Shown: positions 28,870 to 34,470 of the stretch, piece by piece
Position numbering within the stretch: position 1 is the first letter of the stretch
Layout of the letters: every line of letters begins with the position of its first letter
Made by a program: the position numbers and the translations under genes
The notes under the pieces: generated by a model
The model's database searches: none
Seen by the model: the letters and a program-made list of their open reading frames with translations, nothing else
Told to the model about the DNA's origin: nothing
Origin: Geodermatophilus chilensis
Lineage (GTDB): Bacteria > Actinomycetota > Actinomycetes > Mycobacteriales > Geodermatophilaceae
DNA: 34,470 nucleotides
NCBI RefSeq assembly: GCF_002802985.1
Contig: NZ_NVPT01000037.1
Coordinates: 1-34,470 of the forward strand
Reading direction: 5' to 3'

Positions 28870-29829
28870 GTGGACCACGGTCATCACTCGGGCATGTGGG
28901 TGCCCGCGGAGCCGCCGACCTGGGGGCGGATGTTCCTGCCGCACCTGGACGGCTGGTCGTGGCTGGCGGTGCTGAGCCTGGTCGGGCTCGTCGCCTACCC
29001 CGTCGCGGTGGTGCTGCTGCGCCGCTCGGGTGTGACCTGGCCGTGGTGGCGGACGGCGTCCTGGGTGGCCGGCTGCGTCGCGCTGTTCGCGGTGACCGGC
29101 ACCTGGCTCAACGGCTACAGCATGGTGCTGTTCAGCCTGCACATGGCCCAGCACATGGTGCTCTCGATGGTGGTGCCGATCCTGCTGTTGCTCGGCGCCC
29201 CGGTGACCCTGGCGCTGCGCACCCTGCCGCGCGGCAAGCGGCTGGCCGGCGTCCCGCGGGCGCTGCTGCTCGACGCGCTGCACAGCCGGGTCGCCCGCGT
29301 GCTGTCGCACCCGGCGTTCACGCTGCCGCTGTTCCTGGCCAGCCTCTACGCGGTCTACTTCACGCCGCTGTTCGACGCGCTCATGGCCAACCCGGTGGGC
29401 CACCAGTTCATGCTGGCCCACTTCACGGTGACCGGGCTGCTGTTCTTCGGCCCGATCCTGGCGCAGGACCCCTGGCCCCGGACGGCGGGCCACGGCGGCC
29501 GGATGCTCGAGCTGCTCGTCCCGATGCCGTTCCACGCCTTCTTCGGCGTCGCGATCCTGATGGCCGGCTCGCTGGTCGTGGAGACCTTCGCCAACCCACC
29601 GGCGGGCTGGGGCGTCGACGCGCTGTCGGACCAGAAGACCGCCGGGAGCATCGCGTGGTCCTTCGGCGAGGTCCCGACGGTCTTCGTCATGGCGCTGGTG
29701 CTGTTCGCCTGGATGGGCTCGGAGCAGCGGAAGGCCCGCCGGCTCGACCGGGTCGCCGACCGCACCGAGGACGCCGAGCTCACCGCCTACAACGAGCGGC
29801 TCAAGGCCCTCGCCGCGCGCGGGCGCTGA
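28870..29829 (+). CDS. ctaG: CtaG-like (Caa3_CtaG) cytochrome c oxidase assembly protein
   Basis: 319 residues with about seven membrane helices. The opening VDHGHHSGMWVPAEPPTW is His-rich, and the helices contain HMAQHMVLSMVVPILLLLGAP and FMLAHFTVTGLLFFGPILAQDPWPR, the signature of PF09678. Members help build the copper centre of caa3/aa3 oxidases in Bacillus and actinobacteria (not the CtaG/Cox11 family of proteobacteria). GTG at 28870 with GGGAGG five bases upstream. It lies downstream of element D and before a hairpin pair. The cytochrome oxidase subunit I gene is 2.9 kb further on in the same direction, which supports a shared role in respiratory copper assembly. Confidence 0.9.
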   Translation: MDHGHHSGMWVPAEPPTWGRMFLPHLDGWSWLAVLSLVGLVAYPVAVVLLRRSGVTWPWWRTASWVAGCVALFAVTGTWLNGYSMVLFSLHMAQHMVLSMVVPILLLLGAPVTLALRTLPRGKRLAGVPRALLLDALHSRVARVLSHPAFTLPLFLASLYAVYFTPLFDALMANPVGHQFMLAHFTVTGLLFFGPILAQDPWPRTAGHGGRMLELLVPMPFHAFFGVAILMAGSLVVETFANPPAGWGVDALSDQKTAGSIAWSFGEVPTVFVMALVLFAWMGSEQRKARRLDRVADRTEDAELTAYNERLKALAARGR

Positions 29830-29850
29830 GCGCCGTCCTGGCTCACCGTC

Positions 29851-29913
29851 GCAGTTCCTGGTTCACCACGGGTGGTGAGCCAGGAACCGCGGTGATCGGC
29901 TCAGCTGATCACC
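29851..29913 (+). terminator. Hairpin pair after ctaG
   Basis: A 19-base near-perfect inverted repeat (29851-29869 and 29872-29890, GCAGTTCCTGG... / ...CCAGGAACCGC) followed by a second hairpin GGTGATC/GATCACC (29891-29897, 29907-29913). Starts 22 bases after the ctaG stop. Confidence 0.7.
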
Positions 29914-29985
29914 GGACCGGTCCACGTGCACCCGGGTGAGCCACAGCGGGGCCGCGGTCAGGTGGCCGCCTGCGACCATGTCCGT

Positions 29986-30489
29986 GTGCCGCTATCCCTC
30001 GTGTTCACCGCGGACACCCACGTCCCGAAGCGGGCGCGTGACCTCCCAGGTGCGCTGTGGGCGGCGATCGACGCGGCGGACGTCGTGGTGCACGCCGGCG
30101 ACTGGGTGGACGTCGCGCTGCTGGACCGCTTCGAGGAGCGCGCCCACAGGCTGGTCGCCGTCCACGGCAACAACGACCACGGCGCGCTGCGCGAGCGGCT
30201 GCCGGAGGTGGCCCGCGCCGACGTCGGCGGCATCCGGCTGGCCGTCGTCCACGAAACCGGCGACAAGAAGGGCCGCGAGGCCCGCTGCGCCGCGCGGTTC
30301 CCCGACGCCGACCTGCTCGTCTTCGGGCACAGCCACATCCCCTGGGACACCACCGCCGACACCGGCCTGCGGCTGGTCAACCCCGGCTCGCCCACCGACC
30401 GGCGCCGGCAGCCGCACGGCACCTTCGTCACCGCGGTGGCCGACGACGGCGTGCTGCGCGATGTGACCTTCCACCCGGTCGCGAGGTGA
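29986..30489 (+). CDS. Metallophosphoesterase of the YfcE/MJ0936 group
   Basis: 167 residues, calcineurin-like phosphoesterase. Metal-binding signatures are all present: ADTH near the start, VHAGDW, the GNNDH core, VVHE and GHSH. Members hydrolyse phosphodiesters (some act on cyclic nucleotides or phosphodiester-bonded metabolites). Substrate here unknown. GTG at 29986 is preceded by a -10-like GACCAT six bases upstream, so it may be leaderless. Its last codon overlaps the start of the MFS gene (GTGA), forming a three-gene operon with the MFS and RlmA-like genes. Confidence 0.9.
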   Translation: MPLSLVFTADTHVPKRARDLPGALWAAIDAADVVVHAGDWVDVALLDRFEERAHRLVAVHGNNDHGALRERLPEVARADVGGIRLAVVHETGDKKGREARCAARFPDADLLVFGHSHIPWDTTADTGLRLVNPGSPTDRRRQPHGTFVTAVADDGVLRDVTFHPVAR

Positions 30490-31709
30490 CGGCGGCCGAC
30501 GGGCGCTGGCGGCACCTCGGGGTCAGCCTGGTCGGGCTGGTCGCCGCGTGCGCGATCCAGAACGGGCTGCCGTTCCTCACCGTGGCCCTCCGCCAGGAGG
30601 GTCTCTCCCTGACCGCGATCGGCCTGCTCGTCAGCGCGCCCACGGCCGGCCTGGTCCTCAGCCTGCTCGCCTGGGGCGCGGCGGCCGATCGGTACGGCGA
30701 GCGGCTCGTGCTCAGCGCCGGGCTCGGCGTCGCCGCGGTCGCCATGACCGGCGCCGCGCTGGCCGGCACGCCGGTGGCCACCGGGCTCTGGCTGCTGCTC
30801 GCCGGCGCCGGCAGCGCGTCGGTGCACGCGGCCAGCGGGCGGCTGGTGCTCGGCTGGTTCCCCGCCGCGCAGCGCGGCCTGGCCATGGGCGTGCGCCAGG
30901 CGGGGCAGCCGATCGGCGTGGGGCTGGCCGCCTTCGCGCTGCCGCGGCTGGCCGAGGACGGCCCGGGGACGGCGTTCGCCGCGCTCGCCGCCGGCTGCGC
31001 GGTCACCGCCGTCCTGGTCGGGGTGCTGGTGCGCGACCCGGCCCGGCCCGAACGACCCCCCGGTGCGCCGCGGGCGGCCTCGCCCTACCGCTCGCCGGTG
31101 CTGTGGCGGGTGCACGCGGCCAGCACGCTGCTCGTCGTCCCGCAGTTCGTGGTCGCGGCCTTCAGCTTCGACTTCCTGGTCCGGGAGGTCGGCTGGTCGA
31201 CCGCCGGGGCCGGCACGCTGCTCGCGGTCACCCAGCTCGGCGGTGCGGCCGCGCGGCTCGGTGCGGGCGCGTGGTCGGACCGTGCGGGCAGCCGCGTGGG
31301 GCCGTTGCGGCTGATCGCGGTCGCGGTGGCCGCGGTCGTCGGGGTGCTGGCCGTCGTCGCCGTCCTCACCCCGGACGTCCTCGCCCCGGCCGCCGTCGCC
31401 GCGGCGGTGGTGTGCTCGGCGATCGTCACGGTCAGCCCTAACGGGGTCGCGTTCACCTCGGTGGCCGAGCAGGCCGGCAGCGCCTGGGCCGGGCGGGCGC
31501 TGGGCGCGCACAACACCGTCCAGAACCTCTCCGCCGCGCTGACCGTGCCCCTGGCCGCGCTGCTCGTCGACAGCGGGCCCGGCTACCCGGCGGCGTTCGC
31601 GGCCGGTGCCGTGGCCGCGGCCCTGGCGATCGGCGTCGTGCCGGGCCGTGCCGTCGAGGCGTCCTCCCGCGGCGCGCCGCGGGCGGCCGACCCGGCCCCG
31701 AGCCGGTGA
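30486..31709 (+). CDS. MFS transporter
   Basis: 407 residues, twelve membrane helices. Family marks: LLAWGAAADRYGERLVLSAGLG after helix 2 (motif A), the GMGVRQAGQPIGVGLAAF region in helix 5, and the mid-point loop with RDPARPERPPGAPRAASPYRSPVLW before helix 7. The class is a general sugar/drug/metabolite symporter or exporter; I do not assign a substrate. GTG at 30486 overlaps the preceding stop (GTGA), and its own stop overlaps the next start (GTGA), so all three genes are translationally coupled. The Ala/Arg-rich C-terminal tail is cytoplasmic. Confidence 0.88.
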   Translation: MTAADGRWRHLGVSLVGLVAACAIQNGLPFLTVALRQEGLSLTAIGLLVSAPTAGLVLSLLAWGAAADRYGERLVLSAGLGVAAVAMTGAALAGTPVATGLWLLLAGAGSASVHAASGRLVLGWFPAAQRGLAMGVRQAGQPIGVGLAAFALPRLAEDGPGTAFAALAAGCAVTAVLVGVLVRDPARPERPPGAPRAASPYRSPVLWRVHAASTLLVVPQFVVAAFSFDFLVREVGWSTAGAGTLLAVTQLGGAAARLGAGAWSDRAGSRVGPLRLIAVAVAAVVGVLAVVAVLTPDVLAPAAVAAAVVCSAIVTVSPNGVAFTSVAEQAGSAWAGRALGAHNTVQNLSAALTVPLAALLVDSGPGYPAAFAAGAVAAALAIGVVPGRAVEASSRGAPRAADPAPSR

Positions 31710-32572
31710 GCCTCCGCCGGCCGTGGCCCGCCGGGGCGGTCGAGCTGCTGACCTGCCCGGTCTGCGGGGCGTCCCTGGCCGTGCGGGGCGACGGCGCCGG
31801 GCTGGTCTGCCCGGCCGGTCACTCCTCCGACCGGGCGCGGCAGGGGCACGTCACGCTCCTGCCGCCCGGGCACGTCCCGCCGTCCGGCGACTCCGCGGCG
31901 ATGGTCGCCGACCGCGTCGCCTTCCTCGCCGCCGGCCACTACGCCGGGGTGACCCGCGCTCTGGCGGACGCCGTCGCCGCGGGGGACGACGGCCCGCCGG
32001 GCGCGCTGCTCGACCTCGGCGGGGGCACCGGGCACCACCTGGCCGGCGTCCTCGACCGGCTGCCCGCCGCCGTGGGGGTGGTGCTCGACTCCTCCCGGTA
32101 CGCCGCCCGCCGCGCGGCCGGCGTCCACCCGCGGGCCCTCGCGGTCGTGGGCGACGCCTGGGCCCGGCTGCCGGTGCGGGACGCCGCCGTCGATCGGGTG
32201 CTGGTGGTCTTCGCCCCGCGCAACGGCCCGGAGACCGCGCGGGTGCTGCGGCCGGGCGGGCGGCTGGTCGTCGTCACCCCGGCCGCCGACCACCTCGCCG
32301 AGCTGGTGGCCCCGCTGGGGTTGCTGCGGGTCGACCCCGACAAGGCCCGCCGGCTGTCGATGACCCTCGAGCCGCACCTGCGCCCGGTCGCCGCCGCCGC
32401 GCACCGCGAGCGGCTGGAGCTGGACCGCGCGGCGGTCACGACGCTGGTCGGCATGGGCCCGCACGCCCGGCACCTGAGCCCCGACGGGCTGGCCACGGCG
32501 GTAGCCGGGCTGCCCGAGCGGACGCCGGTCACCGTGTCGGTCGACGTCGCCACCTGGGCCCGGACCGGCTGA
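31706..32572 (+). CDS. rlmA: RlmA-like 23S rRNA (guanine-N1) methyltransferase
   Basis: 288 residues. The N-terminal zinc finger has C17, C20, C35 and H39 (LTCPVCGASL...LVCPAGHSSD), and the sequence then runs RARQGHVTLLPPG, typical of RlmA-I/II (RrmA, TlrB). The methyltransferase domain (about 90-280) has motif I ALLDLGGGTGHHL, GVVLDSSRYAARRAA and the post-motif LRPGGRLVVVTPA. It methylates G745 or G748 of 23S rRNA; in actinobacteria the TlrB branch confers macrolide resistance. Which position is modified cannot be told here. GTG at 31706 overlaps the MFS stop. Third gene of the coupled operon. Confidence 0.85.
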   Translation: MSLRRPWPAGAVELLTCPVCGASLAVRGDGAGLVCPAGHSSDRARQGHVTLLPPGHVPPSGDSAAMVADRVAFLAAGHYAGVTRALADAVAAGDDGPPGALLDLGGGTGHHLAGVLDRLPAAVGVVLDSSRYAARRAAGVHPRALAVVGDAWARLPVRDAAVDRVLVVFAPRNGPETARVLRPGGRLVVVTPAADHLAELVAPLGLLRVDPDKARRLSMTLEPHLRPVAAAAHRERLELDRAAVTTLVGMGPHARHLSPDGLATAVAGLPERTPVTVSVDVATWARTG

Positions 32573-32676
32573 CCGGAGGCCGCCCAGGTCACGCTCTGGC
32601 AACGGTCGCGCGGCGGCTGTACGGCGGGGACCGGCGCGCCTCTGGCGTCGGCAGGAAGCGTGTCGCAGGAAACGTC

Positions 32677-32682
32677 TAAGCT
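32677..32682 (+). promoter_or_regulatory. -10 element of ctaD
   Basis: TAAGCT fits TANNNT, ending six bases before GTG 32689. No ribosome site, so ctaD is probably translated from a leaderless mRNA. No TTG-type -35 is visible. Confidence 0.5.
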
Positions 32683-32688
32683 GCGGCC

Positions 32689-34446
32689 GTGACGATCGCA
32701 CCGGCGCCGATCGTGAGCCGGCCGAGCCCGGTTCACCAGGCGGAGAAGGGCTCGCGGCTCTCGAACCTGCTGCGGACCACCGACCACAAGACCATCGGCC
32801 TCATGTACCTGGCCACCTCCTTCGCCTGGTTCGTCATCGGCGGACTGATGGCGCTGCTGATGCGCGGGGAGCTGGCCCGGCCGGGTCTGCAGTTCCTGTC
32901 GCCGGAGCAGTACAACCAGCTGGTCACGATGCACGGCACGGTGATGCTGCTGTTCTTCGCGACGCCGCTGTTCTTCGCGTTCTCGAACCTGATCATGCCG
33001 CTGCAGATCGGCGCGCCCGACGTGGCGTTCCCGCGGCTGAACTCGTTCTCGTACTGGCTCTTCCTCTTCGGCTCCACCCTCGCGGTGTCGGGCTTCTTCA
33101 CGCCCGGCGGTGCCGCCGACTTCGGCTGGTACGCCTACACGCCGCTGTCCGACGCGACCAACAGCCCCGGTGCCGGCGCCGACCTGTGGATCGCCGGCCT
33201 GGCGGTCAGTGGTCTGGGCACGATCCTCGGTGCGGTCAACTTCATCACCACGATCGCCTGCCTCCGGGCGCCGGGCATGACGCTGTTCCGGATGCCGATC
33301 TTCACCTGGAACACGCTGGTCACCAGCCTGCTGGTGCTCTTCGCCTTCCCGATCCTCACCGCCGCCCTGTTCGGCCTCCTGGCGGACCGGCAGCTGGGTG
33401 CCCTCGTGTACTCGGAGGAGAACGGTGGGCCGATGCTGTGGCAGCACCTGTTCTGGTTCTTCGGGCACCCCGAGGTCTACATCATCGCGCTGCCGTTCTT
33501 CGGCATCGTCACCGAGATCATCCCGGTCTTCAGCCGCAAGCCGCTGTTCGGCTACAAGGGCATGATCTTCGCGACCCTCGCCATCGGTGGTCTGTCGCTG
33601 ACGGTGTGGGCGCACCACATGTACGCGACCGGCGCGGTGCTGCTGCCGTTCTTCGCGTTCCTGACCTACCTGATCGCCGTGCCGACCGGCATCAAGTTCT
33701 TCAACTGGATCGGCACCATGTGGCGCGGTCAGCTGACCTTCGAGTCGCCGATGCTCTTCTCGATCGGCTTCCTCGTGACGTTCCTGCTGGGCGGGCTCAC
33801 CGGCGTCCTGCTGGCCAGCCCGCCGCTGGACTGGCACGTCAACGACAGCTACTTCGTCGTGGCGCACTTCCACTACGTGGTGTTCGGCACCGTCGTGTTC
33901 GCCGCCTACGCCGGCGTCTACTACTGGTTCCCGAAGCTGTGCGGCCGGATGATGGACGAGCGCCTCGGCAAGCTGCACTTCTGGCTGACCTTCATCGGCT
34001 TCCACGGCACGTTCCTGGTGCAGCACTGGCTCGGCGGTGAGGGCATGCCGCGCCGGTACGCCAACTACCTGGCCAGCGACGGGTTCACCACGCTGAACAC
34101 GGTGTCGACGATCTTCTCGTTCATCCTCGGCGCTTCGACGATCCCGTTCTTCTACAACGTGGCGAAGTCGTGGCGGTACGGCCGGCTCGCACTGAGGGAC
34201 GACCCGTGGGGCCACGGCAACTCGCTGGAGTGGGCGACGTCGTCCCCGCCGCCGCGGCACAACTTCACCGAGATCCCGAAGATCCGCTCCGAGCGGCCGG
34301 CGTTCGAGGCGCACTACCCGCACCTCCTCGAGCGCCTGCAGCGCGAGGCGCACGCCGGCAAGCGGCACGAGCCGTACGCCGGGGTCAGTGAGCTCGGTGG
34401 CACCGGCGGTCGCCGGCAGGGCCCGAACGACCCCGACCCCACCTGA
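32689..34446 (+). CDS. ctaD: Cytochrome c oxidase subunit I (aa3-type)
   Basis: 585 residues, twelve membrane helices, full length for actinobacterial CtaD. Metal ligands: H82 (TMHGTVM, haem a), H260 and Y264 of the His-Tyr cross-link (FFGHPEVY, CuB), H309-H310 (WAHHMYATG, CuB), H393 (haem a3) and H395 (haem a) in [10 protein letters not shown]. The proton-channel stretch [37 protein letters not shown] is intact. Reduces O2 at the membrane coupled to proton pumping. GTG at 32689, probably leaderless. No other cox subunits (ctaC, ctaE) are adjacent, as is common in actinobacteria; ctaG lies upstream. Its stop is the first codon of palindromic element copy E at the window end. Confidence 0.96.
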   Translation: MTIAPAPIVSRPSPVHQAEKGSRLSNLLRTTDHKTIGLMYLATSFAWFVIGGLMALLMRGELARPGLQFLSPEQYNQLVTMHGTVMLLFFATPLFFAFSNLIMPLQIGAPDVAFPRLNSFSYWLFLFGSTLAVSGFFTPGGAADFGWYAYTPLSDATNSPGAGADLWIAGLAVSGLGTILGAVNFITTIACLRAPGMTLFRMPIFTWNTLVTSLLVLFAFPILTAALFGLLADRQLGALVYSEENGGPMLWQHLFWFFGHPEVYIIALPFFGIVTEIIPVFSRKPLFGYKGMIFATLAIGGLSLTVWAHHMYATGAVLLPFFAFLTYLIAVPTGIKFFNWIGTMWRGQLTFESPMLFSIGFLVTFLLGGLTGVLLASPPLDWHVNDSYFVVAHFHYVVFGTVVFAAYAGVYYWFPKLCGRMMDERLGKLHFWLTFIGFHGTFLVQHWLGGEGMPRRYANYLASDGFTTLNTVSTIFSFILGASTIPFFYNVAKSWRYGRLALRDDPWGHGNSLEWATSSPPPRHNFTEIPKIRSERPAFEAHYPHLLERLQREAHAGKRHEPYAGVSELGGTGGRRQGPNDPDPT

Positions 34447-34470
34447 AAGAGGACCCCCTCCTCCCCACCC
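34444..34470 (+). repeat. Stop-anchored palindromic element, copy E, cut by window end
   Basis: TGAAAGAGGACCCCCTCC..., starting at the TGA of ctaD and matching the left arms of copies B-D. Only the first 27 bases are in the window; the partner arm would lie beyond 34470. Confidence 0.7.

Noticed and set aside
31939-34368. 809-residue minus-strand open frame
   Set aside because: Shadow of ctaD and the RlmA-like gene; its Glu/Arg/Gln/His-rich composition is not protein-like.
1-34470. tRNA, rRNA, CRISPR arrays, insertion sequences
   Set aside because: Read through on both strands; no tRNA-like cloverleaf, no regular spacer array, no transposase motif was seen.

Overview
The window is about 34.5 kb of very GC-rich DNA (roughly 73-75% over most of it). 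It has many GTG starts, several probable leaderless genes, F420-type, mycobacterial-type and CtaG/CtaD-type families, and no mobile elements. This is an actinobacterium. Gene style and the intergenic palindromes fit the Geodermatophilaceae (Blastococcus, Modestobacter, Geodermatophilus), but that family call rests on memory and not on a search. The first 137 bases are not genomic: positions 105-137 match the Tn5/Nextera read-1 adapter in 30 of 33 bases, so the left edge is an untrimmed contig end and the first gene is truncated.

Layout. 138-1781: 5'-truncated polytopic membrane protein. 1782-3403: mostly non-coding, lower-GC stretch holding one lipoprotein gene. 3404-7014: signalling and surface block with an OmpR-type regulator, two SipW/TasA-type secreted proteins, and a CheY-like receiver overlapping a PAS histidine kinase. 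7180-9267: three-gene envelope operon (YtxH-like/Ala-Gln-rich membrane protein, holin-X family protein, DUF3618 protein) behind a SigB-like promoter and ending at a 16-bp terminator hairpin. 9498-10389: iron-box-controlled siderophore-interacting protein. 10449-13078: formate/nitrite-type channel, YpfJ-type zinc peptidase and crotonase in one direction. 13221-15451: YgiB-like lipoprotein, YgiC/GspS-like ATP-grasp enzyme and deazaflavin nitroreductase. 15610-19045: AlkZ-like winged-helix protein and two secreted low-complexity surface proteins. 19221-22823: methyltransferase, a 40-residue membrane peptide, a phosphoribosyltransferase-hydrolase fusion, a three-helix protein, a PPOX-fold protein and a small HTH protein with a palindrome inside its promoter. 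22900-26389: aldo/keto reductase, MFS exporter and zinc alcohol dehydrogenase. 26681-28649: M23 peptidoglycan hydrolase and CDF metal exporter. 28870-34446: CtaG-like protein, a tightly overlapping trio (phosphoesterase, MFS, RlmA-like methyltransferase) and cytochrome c oxidase subunit I.

The most unusual feature is a family of palindromic elements (copies at about 5333, 10401, 19951, 28647 and 34444). Each begins exactly at the TGA stop codon of the gene it follows. The outer arms differ between copies but remain largely complementary within each copy, which points to selection for an RNA hairpin, most simply a terminator or 3'-end element. Other candidates worth testing are the operator filling the -35/-10 spacer of the HTH gene, the SigB-like promoter of the envelope operon, the YgiB/YgiC-like pair, and the TasA-like pair without a nearby SipW. 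No wholly new defence or biosynthetic system is evident.
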